Source of the DNA: Sipunculus nudus
Taxonomy: Eukaryota; Annelida; Sipuncula; Golfingiida; Sipunculidae
Length of the DNA: 64,000 bases
Assembly (NCBI GenBank): GCA_026874595.1
Contig: CM049318.1
Location: 45,178,456 to 45,242,455 of the forward strand
Reading direction: 5' to 3'
Both the position numbers and the translations under genes were made by a program. Position 1 is the first letter of the stretch, and every line of letters starts with the position of its first letter. Below the pieces are notes generated by a model. The model saw nothing but the letters and a program-made list of their open reading frames with translations, did no database searches and had not been told where the DNA came from. Shown piece by piece: positions 1-12,260 of this stretch.

Positions 1-2400
1 TCATTAGGCCATTTAGACCCTGTTACAAACGTCGTTTTCGCCGAAATCAGCTCGGTTTTCGCGTAATACAAGATCGTGTTTTGTGCAAAAATGACCGATT
101 TAAATTGCGAAAGAAGCGTTTTAGAAGCTTCATTAGGCCATTTAGACCCTGTTACAAACGTCGTTTTCGCCGAAATCAGCTCGGTTTTCGCGTAATACAA
201 GATCGTGTTTTGTGCAAAAATGGCCGATTTAAATTGCGAAAGAAGCGTTTTAGAAGCTTCATTAGGCCATTTAGACCCTGTTACAAACGTCGTTTTCGCC
301 GAAATCAGCTCGGTTTTCGCGTAATACAAGATCGTGTTTTGTGCAAAAATGACCGATTTAAATTGCGAAAGACGCGTTTTAGAAGCTTCATTAGGCCATT
401 TAGACCCTGTTACAAACGTCGTTTTCGCCGAAATCAGCTCGGTTTTCGCGTAATACAAGATCGTGTTTTGTGAAAAAATGGCCGATTTAAATTGCGAAAG
501 AAGCGTTTTAGAAGCTTTATTAGGCCATTTAGACCCTGTTACAAACGTCGTTTTCGCCGAAATCAGCTCGGTTTTCGCGTAATACAAGATCGTGTTTTGT
601 GCAAAAATGGCCGATTTAAATTGCGAAAGAAGCGTTTAAAAGCTTCATAAGGCCATTTAGACCCTGTTACAATCGTCGTTTTCGCCGAAATCAGCTCGGT
701 TTTCGCGTAATACAAGATCGTGTTTTGTGCAAAAATGGCCGATTTAAATTGCGAAAGAAGCGTTTTAGAAGCTTCATTAGGCCATTTAGACCCTGTTACA
801 AACGTCGTTTTCGCCGAAATCAGCTCGGTTTTCGCGTAATACAAGATCGTGTTTTGTGCAAAAAAGGCCGATTTAAATTGCGAAAGAAGCGTTTTAGAAG
901 CTTCATTAGGCCATTAAGACCCTGTTACAAACGTCGTTTTCGCCGAAATCAGCTCGGTTTTCGCGTAATACAAGATCGTGTTTTGTGCAAAAATGGCCGA
1001 TTTAAATTGCGAAAGAAGCGTTTTAGAAGCTTCATTAGGCCATTTAGACCCTGTTACAAACGTCGTTTTCGCCGAAATCAGCTCGGTTTTCGCGTAATAC
1101 AAGATCGTGTTTTGTGCAAAAATGGCCGATTTAAATTGCGAAAGAAGCGTTTTAGAAGCTTCATTAGGCCATTTAGACCCTGTTACAAACGTCGTTTTCG
1201 CCGAAATCAGCTCGGTTTTCGCGTAATACAAGATCGTGTTTTGTGCAAAAATGGCCGATTTAAATTGCGAAAGAAGCGTTTTAGAAGCTTCATTAGGCCA
1301 TTAAGACCCTGTTACAAACGTCGTTTTCGCCGAAATCAGCTCGGTTTTCGCGTAATACAAGATCGTGTTTTGTGCAAAAATGGCCGATTTAAATTGCGAA
1401 AGAAGCGTTTTAGAAGCTTCATTAGGCCATTAAGACCCTGTTACAAACGTCGTTTTCGCCGAAATCAGCTCGGTTTTCGCGTAATACAAGATCGTGTTTT
1501 GTGCAAAAATGGCCGATTTAAATTGCGAAAGAAGCGTTTTAGAAGCTTCATTAGGCCATTTAGACCCTGTTACAAACGTCGTTTTCGCCGAAATCAGCTC
1601 GGTTTTCGCGTAATACAAGATCGTGTTTTGTGCAAAAATGGCCGATTTAAATTGCGAAAGAAGCGTTTTAGAAGCTTCATTAGGCCATTTAGACCCTGTT
1701 ACAAACGTCGTTTTCGCCGAAATCAGCTCGGTTTTCGCGTAATACAAGATCGTGTTTTGTGCAAAAATGGCCGATTTAAATTGCGAAAGAAGCGTTTTAG
1801 AAGCTTCATTAGGCCATTTAGACCCTGTTACAAACGTCGTTTTCGCCGAAATCAGCTCGGTTTTCGCGTAATACAAGATCGTGTTTTGTGCAAAAATGGC
1901 CGATTTAAATTGCGAAAGAAGCGTTTTAGAAGCTTCATTAGGCCATTTAGACCCTGTTACAAACGTCGTTTTCGCCGAAATCAGCTCGGTTTTCGCGTAA
2001 TACAAGATCGTGTTTTGTGCAAAAATGGCCGATTTAAATTGCGAAAGAAGCGTTTTAGAAGCTTCATTAGGCCATTTAGACCCTGTTATAAACGTCGTTT
2101 TCGCCGAAATCAGCTCGGTTTTCGCGTAATACAAGATCGTGTTTTGTGCAAAAATGGCCGATTTAAATTGCGAAAGAAGCGTTTTAGAAGCTTCATTAGG
2201 CCATTTAGACCCTGTTACAAACGTCGTTTTCGCCGAAATCAGCTCGGTTTTCGCGTAATACAAGATCGTGTTTTGTGCAAAAAGGCCGATTTAAATTGCG
2301 AAAGAAGCGTTTTAGAAGCTTCATTAGGCCATTTAGACCCTGTTACAAACGTCGTTTTCGCCGAAATCAGCTCGGTTTTCGCGTAATACAAGATCGTGTT
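1..2400 (+). repeat. Variant-rich block, related to 13.75-15.42 kb
   Basis: This block carries an ordered set of rare variants: atgaccg (near 90 and 349), gaaagacgcg (near 368), gtgaaaaaatgg (471), gctttattagg (near 514), a 128-bp monomer with gtttaaaagc followed by aatcgtcg (636-673), a monomer with an extended A-run (near 860), ccctgttataaac (near 2083), and a two-base deletion in the A-run (2275). Most of these recur in the same order between 14.15 and 15.31 kb. The offset falls from about 13.8 kb to 13.0 kb along the block, so whole monomers were lost or gained since the duplication. This is the pattern expected of unequal exchange. Confidence 0.75.
130..258 (+). repeat. Reference monomer matching the consensus
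   Basis: One complete monomer that matches the majority sequence; it is used here as the unit coordinate system (unit base 1 = 130). Composition counted by hand is A 36, C 25, G 28, T 40, which is 41% GC. It has 11 CpG against about 5.4 expected. Runs of three or four T start at unit positions 12, 35, 56, 79, 99 and 119, giving spacings of 23, 21, 23, 20, 20 and 22 bp. An 8-bp palindrome, gaagcttc, spans the HindIII site at the monomer junction, and a second, atttaaat, lies at unit 98-105. No tRNA A or B box, no telomere-type run and no complete CENP-B box is present. Confidence 0.95.
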
Positions 2401-3320
2401 TTGTGCAAAAATGGCCGATTTAAATTGCGAAAGAAGCGTTTTAGAAGCTTCATTGGGCCATTTAGACCCTGTTACAAACGTCGTTTTCGCCGAAATCAGC
2501 TCGGTTTTCGCGTAATACAAGATCGTGTTTTGTGCAAAAATGGCCGATTTAAATTGCAAAAGAAGCGTTTTAGAAGCTTCCTTAGGCCATTTAGACCCTG
2601 TTACAAACGTCGTTTTCGCCGAAATCAGCTCGGTTTTCGCGTAATACAAGATCGTGTTTTGTGCAAAAATGGCCGATTTAAATTGCGAAAGAAGCGTTTT
2701 AGAAGCTTCATTAGGCCATTTAAACCCTGTTACAAACGTCGTTTTGGCCGAAATCAGCTCGGTTTTCGCGTAATACAAGATCGTGTTTTGTGCAAAAATG
2801 GCCGATTTAAATTGCGAAAGAAGCGTTTTAGAAGCTTCATTAGGCCATTTAGACCCTGTTACAAACGTCGTTTTCGCCGAAATCAGCTCGGTTTTCGCGT
2901 AATACAAGATCGTGTTTTGTGCAAAAATGGCCGATTTAAATTGCGAAAGAAGCGTTTTAGAAGCTTCATTAGGCCATTTAGACCCTGTTACAAACGTCGT
3001 TTTCGCCGAAATCAGCTCGGTTTTCGCGTAATACAAGATCGTGTTTTGTGCAAAAATGGCCGATTTAAATTGCGAAAGAAGCGTTTTAGAAGCTTCATTA
3101 GGCCATTTAGACCCTGTTACAAACGTCGTTTTCGCCGAAATCAGCTCGGTTTTCGCGTAATACAAGATCGTGTTTTGTGCAAAAATGGCCGATTTAAATT
3201 GCGAAAGAAGCGTTTTAGAAGCTTCATTAGGCCATTTAGACCCTGTTACAAACGTCGTTTTCGCCGAAATCAGCTCGGTTTTCGCGTAATACAAGATCGT
3301 GTTTTGTGCAAAAATGGCCG

Positions 3321-5520
3321 ATTTTAATTGCGAAAGAAGCGTTTTAGAAGCTTCATTAGGCCATTTAGACCCTGTTACAAACGTCGTTTTCGCCGAAATC
3401 AGCTCGGTTTTCGCGTAATACAAGATCGTGTTTTGTGCAAAAATGGCCGATTTAAATTGCGAAAGAAGCGTTTTAGAAGCTTCATTAGGCCATTTAGACC
3501 CTGTTACAAACGTCGTTTTCGCCGAAATCAGCTCGGTTTTCGCGTAATACAAGATCGTGTTTTGTGCAAAAATGGCCGATTTAAATTGCGAAAGAAGCGT
3601 TTTAGAAGCTTCATTAGGCCATTTAGACCCTGTTACAAACGTCGTTTTCGCCGAAATCAGCTCGGTTTTCGCGTAATACAAGATCGTGTTTTGTGCAAAA
3701 ATGGCCGATTTAAATTGCGAAAGAAGCGTTTTAGAAGCTTCATTAGGCCATTTAGACCCTGTTACAAACGTCGTTTTCGCCGAAATCAGCTCGGTTTTCG
3801 CGTAATACAAGATCGTGTTTTGTGCAAAAATGGCCGATTTAAATTGCGAAAGAAGCGTTTTAGAAGCTTCATTAGGCCATTTAGACCCTGTTACAAACGT
3901 CGTTTTCGCCGAAATCAGCTCGGTTTTCGCGTAATACAAGATCGTGTTTTGTGCAAAAATGGCCGATTTAAATTGCGAAAGAAGCGTTTTAGAAGCTTCA
4001 TTAGGCCATTAAGACCCTGTTACAAACGTCGTTTTCGCCGAAATCAGCTCGGTTTTCGCGTAATACAAGATCGTGTTTTGTGCAAAAATGGCCGATTTAA
4101 ATTGCGAAAGAAGCGTTTTAGAAGCTTCATTAGGCCATTTAGACCCTGTTACAAACGTCGTTTTCGCCGAAATCAGCTCGGTTTTCGCGTAATACAAGAT
4201 CGTGTTTTGTGCAAAAATGGCCGATTTAAATTGCGAAAGAAGCGTTTTAGAAGCTTCATTAGGCCATTTAGACCCTGTTACAAACGTCGTTTTCGCCGAA
4301 ATCAGCTCGGTTTTCGCGTAATACAAGATCGTGTTTTGTGCAAAAATGGCCGATTTAAATTGCGAAAGAAGCGTTTTAGAAGCTTCATTAGGCCATTTAG
4401 ACCCTGTTACAAACGTCGTTTTCGCCGAAATCAGCTCGGTTTTCGCGTAATACAAGATCGTGTTTTGTGCAAAAATGGCCGATTTAAATTGCGAAAGAAG
4501 CGTTTTAGAAGCTTCATTAGGCCATTTAGACCCTGTTACAAACGTCGTTTTCGCCGAAATCAGCTCGGTTTTCGCGTAATACAAGATCGTGTTTTGTGCA
4601 AAAATGGCCGATTTAAATTGCGAAAGAAGCGTTTTAGAAGCTTCATTAGGCCATTTAGACCCTGTTACAAACGTCGTTTTCGCCGAAATCAGCTCGGTTT
4701 TCGCGTAATACAAGATCGTGTTTTGTGCAAAAATGGCCGATTTAAATTGCGAAAGAAGCGTTTTAGAAGCTTCATTAGGCCATTAAGACCCTGTTACAAA
4801 CGTCGTTTTCGCCGAAATCAGCTCGGTTTTCGCGTAATACAAGATCGTGTTTTGTGCAAAAATGGCCGATTTAAATTGCGAAAGAAGCGTTTTAGAAGCT
4901 TCATTAGGCCATTTAGACCCTGGTACAAACGTCGTTTTCGCCGAAATCAGCTCGGTTTTGCGTAATACAAGATCGTGTTTTGGGCAAAAACGGCTGTTGT
5001 CTGATGTAATAGAAGCCTTTTAGGATCTTCATTACCCGATTTAGACCCTGTTACAAACGTCGTTTTCGCCGAAATCAGCTCGGTTTTCGCGTAATACAAG
5101 ATCGTGTTTTGTGCAAAAATGGCCGATTTAAATTGCAAAAGAAGCGTTTTAGAAGCTTCCTTAGGCCATTTAGACCCTGTTACAAACGTCGTTTTCGCCG
5201 AAATCAGCTCGGTTTTCGCGTAATACAAGATCGTGTTTTGTGCAAAAATGGCCGATTTAAATTGCGAAAGAAGCATTTTAGAAGCTTCATTAGGCCATTT
5301 AAACCCTGTTACAAACGTCGTTTTGGCCGAAATCAGCTCGGTTTTCGCGTAATACAAGATCGTGTTTTGTGCAAAAATGGCCGATTTAAATTGCGAAAGA
5401 AGCGTTTTAGAAGCTTCATTAGGCCATTTAGACCCTGTTACAAACGTCGTTTTCGCCGAAATCAGCTCGGTTTTCGCGTAATACAAGATCGTGTTTTGTG
5501 CAAAAATGGCCGATTTAAAT
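3321..5520 (+). repeat. Duplicated block, copy 1 (offset 4384 bp)
   Basis: Markers in this block recur exactly 4384 bp downstream. They are gattttaatt (3321 and 7705), ccattaag (about 4010 and 8394), ccctggtac (about 4917 and 9301), the diverged 57-bp patch (4983 and 9367), gcttcctta with ttgcaaaag (about 5135-5163 and 9519-9547) and gaagcatttt (about 5273 and 9657). The offset is 34 monomers less 2 bp. After about 5.5 kb the offset becomes 4515, one monomer more, and correspondence continues to about 6.25 kb. The boundaries are approximate because unmarked consensus monomers cannot be placed. Confidence 0.85.
4983..5039 (+). repeat. Diverged 57-bp patch, copy 1
   Basis: A stretch in an otherwise consensus monomer with about 18 mismatches in 57 bp and no length change, by hand alignment. 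It contains the words ggctgttgtctgatg and ccttttagg. The monomer just upstream has ccctggtac and loses one base in ggttttgcg. The flanks are ordinary satellite. Confidence 0.9.
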
Positions 5521-7704
5521 TGCGAAAGAAGCGTTTTAGAAGCTTCATTAGGCCATTTAGACCCTGTTACAAACGTCGTTTTCGCCGAAATCAGCTCGGT
5601 TTTCGCGTAATACAAGATCGTGTTTTGTGCAAAAATGGCCGATTTAAATTGCGAAAGAAGCGTTTTAGAAGCTTCATTAGGCCATTAAGACCCTGTTACA
5701 AACGTCGTTTTCGCCGAAATCAGCTCGGTTTTCGCGTAATACAAGATCGTGTTTTGTGCAAAAATGGCCGATTTAAATTGCGAAAGAAGCGTTTTAGAAG
5801 CTTCATTAGGCCATTTAGACCCTGTTACAAACGTCGTTTTCGCCGAAATCAGCTCGGTTTTCGCGTAATACAAGAGCGTGTTTTGTGCAAAAATGGCCGA
5901 TTTAAATTGCGAAAGAAGCGTTTTAGAAGCTTCATTGGGCCATTTAGACCCTGTTACAAACGTCGTTTTCGCCGAAATCAGCTCGGTTTTCGCGTAATAC
6001 AAGATCGTGTTTTGTGCAAAAATGGCCGATTTAAATTGCAAAAGAAGCGTTTTAGAAGCTTCCTTAGGCCATTTAGACCCTGTTACAAACGTCGTTTTCG
6101 CCGAAATCAGCTCGGTTTTCGCGTAATACAAGATCGTGTTTTGTGCAAAAATGGCCGATTTAAATTGCGAAAGAAGCGTTTTAGAAGCTTCATTAGGCCA
6201 TTTAAACCCTGTTACAAACGTCGTTTTGGCCGAAATCAGCTCGGTTTTCGCGTAATACAAGATCGTGTTTTGTGCAAAAATGGCCGATTTAAATTGCGAA
6301 AGAAGCGTTTTAGAAGCTTCATTAGGCCATTTAGACCCTGTTACAAACGTCGTTTTCGCCGAAATCAGCTCGGTTTTCGCGTAATACAAGATCGTGTTTT
6401 GTGCAAAAATGGCCGATTTAAATTGCGAAAGAAGCGTTTTAGAAGCTTCATTAGGCCATTTAGACCCTGTTACAAACGTCGTTTTCGCCGAAATCAGCTC
6501 GGTTTTCGCGTAATACAAGATCGTGTTTTGTGCAAAAATGGCCGATTTAAATTGCGAAAGAAGCGTTTTAGAAGCTTCATTAGGCCATTTAGACCCTGTT
6601 ACAAACGTCGTTTTCGCCGAAATCAGCTCGGTTTTCGCGTAATACAAGATCGTGTTTTGTGCAAAAATGGCCGATTTAAATTGCGAAAGAAGCGTTTTAG
6701 AAGCTTCATTAGGCCATTTAGACCCTGTTACAAACGTCGTTTTCGCCGAAATCAGCTCGGTTTTCGCGTAATACAAGATCGTGTTTTGTGCAAAAATGGC
6801 CGATTTAAATTGCGAAAGAAGCGTTTTAGAAGCTTCATTAGGCCATTTAGACCCTGTTACAAACGTCGTTTTCGCCGAAATCAGCTCGGTTTTCGCGTAA
6901 TACAAGATCGTGTTTTGTGCAAAAATGGCCGATTTAAATTGCGAAAGAAGCGTTTTAGAAGCTTCATTAGGCCATTTAGACCCTGTTACAAACGTCGTTT
7001 TCGCCGAAATCAGCTCGGTTTTCGCGTAATACAAGATCGTGTTTTGTGCAAAAAGGCCGATTTAAATTGCGAAAGAAGCGTTTTAGAAGCTTCATTAGGC
7101 CATTTAGACCCTGTTACAAACGTCGTTTTCGCCGAAATCAGCTCGGTTTTCGCGTAATACAAGATCGTGTTTTGTGCAAAAATGGCCGATTTAAATTGCG
7201 AAAGAAGCGTTTTAGAAGCTTCATTAGGCCATTTAGACCCTGTTACAAACGTCGTTTTCGCCGAAATCAGCTCGGTTTTCGCGTAATACAAGATCGTGTT
7301 TTGTGCAAAAATGGCCGATTTAAATTGCGAAAGAAGCGTTTTAGAAGCTTCATTAGGCCATTTAGACCCTGTTACAAACGTCGTTTTCGCCGAAATCAGC
7401 TCGGTTTTCGCGTAATACAAGATCGTGTTTTGTGCAAAAATGGCCGATTTAAATTGCGAAAGAAGCGTTTTAGAAGCTTCATTAGGCCATTTAGACCCTG
7501 TTACAAACGTCGTTTTCGCCGAAATCAGCTCGGTTTTCGCGTAATACAAGATCGTGTTTTGTGCAAAAATGGCCGATTTAAATTGCGAAAGAAGCGTTTT
7601 AGAAGCTTCATTAGGCCATTTAGACCCTGTTACAAACGTCGTTTTCGCCGAAATCAGCTCGGTTTTCGCGTAATACAAGATCGTGTTTTGTGCAAAAATG
7701 GCCG

Positions 7705-9904
7705 ATTTTAATTGCGAAAGAAGCGTTTTAGAAGCTTCATTAGGCCATTTAGACCCTGTTACAAACGTCGTTTTCGCCGAAATCAGCTCGGTTTTCGCGT
7801 AATACAAGATCGTGTTTTGTGCAAAAATGGCCGATTTAAATTGCGAAAGAAGCGTTTTAGAAGCTTCATTAGGCCATTTAGACCCTGTTACAAACGTCGT
7901 TTTCGCCGAAATCAGCTCGGTTTTCGCGTAATACAAGATCGTGTTTTGTGCAAAAATGGCCGATTTAAATTGCGAAAGAAGCGTTTTAGAAGCTTCATTA
8001 GGCCATTTAGACCCTGTTACAAACGTCGTTTTCGCCGAAATCAGCTCGGTTTTCGCGTAATACAAGATCGTGTTTTGTGCAAAAATGGCCGATTTAAATT
8101 GCGAAAGAAGCGTTTTAGAAGCTTCATTAGGCCATTTAGACCCTGTTACAAACGTCGTTTTCGCCGAAATCAGCTCGGTTTTCGCGTAATACAAGATCGT
8201 GTTTTGTGCAAAAATGGCCGATTTAAATTGCGAAAGAAGCGTTTTAGAAGCTTCATTAGGCCATTTAGACCCTGTTACAAACGTCGTTTTCGCCGAAATC
8301 AGCTCGGTTTTCGCGTAATACAAGATCGTGTTTTGTGCAAAAATGGCCGATTTAAATTGCGAAAGAAGCGTTTTAGAAGCTTCATTAGGCCATTAAGACC
8401 CTGTTACAAACGTCGTTTTCGCCGAAATCAGCTCGGTTTTCGCGTAATACAAGATCGTGTTTTGTGCAAAAATGGCCGATTTAAATTGCGAAAGAAGCGT
8501 TTTAGAAGCTTCATTAGGCCATTTAGACCCTGTTACAAACGTCGTTTTCGCCGAAATCAGCTCGGTTTTCGCGTAATACAAGATCGTGTTTTGTGCAAAA
8601 ATGGCCGATTTAAATTGCGAAAGAAGCGTTTTAGAAGCTTCATTAGGCCATTTAGACCCTGTTACAAACGTCGTTTTCGCCGAAATCAGCTCGGTTTTCG
8701 CGTAATACAAGATCGTGTTTTGTGCAAAAATGGCCGATTTAAATTGCGAAAGAAGCGTTTTAGAAGCTTCATTAGGCCATTTAGACCCTGTTACAAACGT
8801 CGTTTTCGCCGAAATCAGCTCGGTTTTCGCGTAATACAAGATCGTGTTTTGTGCAAAAATGGCCGATTTAAATTGCGAAAGAAGCGTTTTAGAAGCTTCA
8901 TTAGGCCATTTAGACCCTGTTACAAACGTCGTTTTCGCCGAAATCAGCTCGGTTTTCGCGTAATACAAGATCGTGTTTTGTGCAAAAATGGCCGATTTAA
9001 ATTGCGAAAGAAGCGTTTTAGAAGCTTCATTAGGCCATTTAGACCCTGTTACAAACGTCGTTTTCGCCGAAATCAGCTCGGTTTTCGCGTAATACAAGAT
9101 CGTGTTTTGTGCAAAAATGGCCGATTTAAATTGCGAAAGAAGCGTTTTAGAAGCTTCATTAGGCCATTAAGACCCTGTTACAAACGTCGTTTTCGCCGAA
9201 ATCAGCTCGGTTTTCGCGTAATACAAGATCGTGTTTTGTGCAAAAATGGCCGATTTAAATTGCGAAAGAAGCGTTTTAGAAGCTTCATTAGGCCATTTAG
9301 ACCCTGGTACAAACGTCGTTTTCGCCGAAATCAGCTCGGTTTTGCGTAATACAAGATCGTGTTTTGGGCAAAAACGGCTGTTGTCTGATGTAATAGAAGC
9401 CTTTTAGGATCTTCATTACCCGATTTAGACCCTGTTACAAACGTCGTTTTCGCCGAAATCAGCTCGGTTTTCGCGTAATACAAGATCGTGTTTTGTGCAA
9501 AAATGGCCGATTTAAATTGCAAAAGAAGCGTTTTAGAAGCTTCCTTAGGCCATTTAGACCCTGTTACAAACGTCGTTTTCGCCGAAATCAGCTCGGTTTT
9601 CGCGTAATACAAGATCGTGTTTTGTGCAAAAATGGCCGATTTAAATTGCGAAAGAAGCATTTTAGAAGCTTCATTAGGCCATTTAAACCCTGTTACAAAC
9701 GTCGTTTTGGCCGAAATCAGCTCGGTTTTCGCGTAATACAAGATCGTGTTTTGTGCAAAAATGGCCGATTTAAATTGCGAAAGAAGCGTTTTAGAAGCTT
9801 CATTAGGCCATTTAGACCCTGTTACAAACGTCGTTTTCGCCGAAATCAGCTCGGTTTTCGCGTAATACAAGATCGTGTTTTGTGCAAAAATGGCCGATTT
9901 AAAT
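7705..9904 (+). repeat. Duplicated block, copy 2 (offset 4384 bp)
   Basis: Second copy of the block at 3321-5520, with the same ordered markers including the 57-bp diverged patch at 9367-9423. A third, partial copy starts with the gattttaatt marker at 12608, which is 38 monomers plus 1 bp after copy 2. It keeps the next ccattaag marker 687 bp later (about 13297) but then passes into the block resembling 1-2.4 kb. The spacing of 34 to 38 monomers shows a long higher-order period whose length has drifted. Confidence 0.85.
9367..9423 (+). repeat. Diverged 57-bp patch, copy 2
   Basis: Identical to the patch at 4983-5039, including the ccctggtac and ggttttgcg changes in the preceding monomer. It lies inside the 4384-bp-offset duplicate. 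Confidence 0.9.
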
Positions 9905-10139
9905 TGCGAAAGAAGCGTTTTAGAAGCTTCATTAGGCCATTTAGACCCTGTTACAAACGTCGTTTTCGCCGAAATCAGCTCGGTTTTCGCGTAATACAAG
10001 ATCGTGTTTTGTGCAAAAATGGCCGATTTAAATTGCGAAAGAAGCGTTTTAGAAGCTTCATTAGGCCATTTAGACCCTGTTACAAACGTCGTTTTCGCCG
10101 AAATCAGCTCGGTTTTCGCGTAATACAAGATCGTGTTTT

Positions 10140-12260
10140 GTGCAAAAATTGGCCGATTTAAATTGCGAAAGAAGCGTTTTAGAAGCTTCATTAGGCCATT
10201 AAGACCCTGTTACAAACGTCGTTTTCGCCGAAATCAGCTCGGTTTTCGCGTAATACAAGATCGTGTTTTGTGCAAAAAATGGCCGATTTAAATTGCGAAA
10301 GAAGCGTTTTAGAAGCTTCATTAGGCCATTTAGACCCTGTTACAAACGTCGTTTTCGCCGAAATCAGCTCGGTTTTCGCGTAATACAAGAGCGTGTTTTG
10401 TGCAAAAATGGCCGATTTAAATTGCGAAAGAAGCGTTTTAGAAGCTTCATTGGGCCATTTAGACCCTGTTACAAACGTCGTTTTCGCCGAAATCAGCTCG
10501 GTTTTCGCGTAATACAAGATCGTGTTTTGTGCAAAAATGGCCGATTTAAATTGCAAAAGAAGCGTTTTAGAAGCTTCCTTAGGCCATTTAGACCCTGTTA
10601 CAAACGTCGTTTTCGCCGAAATCAGCTCGGTTTTCGCGTAATACAAGATCGTGTTTTGTGCAAAAATGGCCGATTTAAATTGCGAAAGAAGCGTTTTAGA
10701 AGCTTCATTAGGCCATTTAAACCCTGTTACAAACGTCGTTTTGGCCGAAATCAGCTCGGTTTTCGCGTAATACAAGATCGTGTTTTGTGCAAAAATGGCC
10801 GATTTAAATTGCGAAAGAAGCGTTTTAGAAGCTTCATTAGGCCATTTAGACCCTGTTACAAACGTCGTTTTCGCCGAAATCAGCTCGGTTTTCGCGTAAT
10901 ACAAGATCGTGTTTTGTGCAAAAATGGCCGATTTAAATTGCGAAAGAAGCGTTTTAGAAGCTTCATTAGGCCATTTAGACCCTGTTACAAACGTCGTTTT
11001 CGCCGAAATCAGCTCGGTTTTCGCGTAATACAAGATCGTGTTTTGTGCAAAAATGGCCGATTTAAATTGCGAAAGAAGCGTTTTAGAAGCTTCATTAGGC
11101 CATTTAGACCCTGTTACAAACGTCGTTTTGGCCGAAATCAGCTCGGTTTTCGCGTAATACAAGATCGTGTTTTGTGCAAAAATGGCCGATTTAAATTGCG
11201 AAAGAAGCGTTTTAGAAGCTTCATTAGGCCATTTAGACCCTGTTACAAACGTCGTTTTCGCCGAAATCAGCTCGGTTTTCGCGTAATACAAGAGCGTGTT
11301 TTGTGCAAAAAATGGCCGATTTAAATTGCGAAAGAAGCGTTTTAGAAGCTTCATTGGGCCATTTAGACCCTGTTACAAACGTCGTTTTCGCCGAAATCAG
11401 CTCGGTTTTCGCGTAATACAAGATCGTGTTTTGTGCAAAAATGGCCGATTTAAATTGCAAAAGAAGCGTTTTAGAAGCTTCCTTAGGCCATTTAGACCCT
11501 GTTACAAACGTCGTTTTCGCCGAAATCAGCTCGGTTTTCGCGTAATACAAGATCGTGTTTTGTGCAAAAATGGCCGATTTAAATTGCGAAAGAAGCGTTT
11601 TAGAAGCTTCATTAGGCCATTTAAACCCTGTTACAAAACGTCGTTTTGGCCGAAATCAGCTCGGTTTTCGCGTAATACAAGATCGTGTTTTGTGCAAAAA
11701 TGGCCGATTTAAATTGCGAAAGAAGCGTTTTAGAAGCTTCATTAGGCCATTTAGACCCTGTTACAAACGTCGTTTTCGCCGAAATCAGCTCGGTTTTCGC
11801 GTAATACAAGATCGTGTTTTGTGCAAAAATGGCCGATTTAAATTGCGAAAGAAGCGTTTTAGAAGCTTCATTAGGCCATTTAGACCCTGTTACAAACGTC
11901 GTTTTCGCCGAAATCAGCTCGGTTTTCGCGTAATACAAGATCGTGTTTTGTGCAAAAATGGCCGATTTAAATTGCGAAAGAAGCGTTTTAGAAGCTTCAT
12001 TAGGCCATTTAGACCCTGTTACAAACGTCGTTTTCGCCGAAATCAGCTCGGTTTTCGCGTAATACAAGATCGTGTTTTGTGCAAAAGCCGATTTAAATTG
12101 CGAAAGAAGCGTTTTAGAAGCTTCATTAGGCCATTTAGACCCTGTTACAAACGTCGTTTTCGCCGAAATCAGCTCGGTTTTCGCGTAATACAAGATCGTG
12201 TTTTGTGCAAAAATGGCCGATTTAAATTGCGAAAGAAGCGTTTTTAGAAGCTTCATTAGG
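10140..12260 (+). repeat. Satellite stretch with homopolymer indels
   Basis: Consensus-type monomers with single-base length changes mostly in homopolymers: an extra T near 10149, an extra A near 10273 and 11306, an extra A near 11636, three bases missing near 12085 and an extra T near 12241. The neighbouring 5 kb on each side have very few. The pattern suits base-calling or polishing error in A/T runs better than mutation, but real length changes cannot be excluded. The variants gagcgtg, cattgggcc, ttgcaaaag with gcttcctta, and taaaccc with ttttggccg, recur here in the same order as at 5.87-6.24 kb. Confidence 0.65.

Noticed and set aside
115..135. Hairpin formed by gaagc and gcttc around the HindIII site
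   Set aside because: A 5-bp stem with a 9-base loop is weak and follows from the gaagcttc palindrome. It does not resemble a terminator or a structured RNA.
130..258. Possible CENP-B box
   Set aside because: Several ttcg-containing sites match about seven of the nine fixed bases of the motif, but none has the final CGGG. With this many ttcg words that is expected by chance.
130..258. Telomere-type motif ttagg
   Set aside because: It occurs once per 129-bp monomer inside cattaggcc, not as a short tandem repeat.
130..258. tRNA- or 5S-derived origin of the monomer
   Set aside because: No recognisable pol III A box or B box and no cloverleaf pairing were found by eye.
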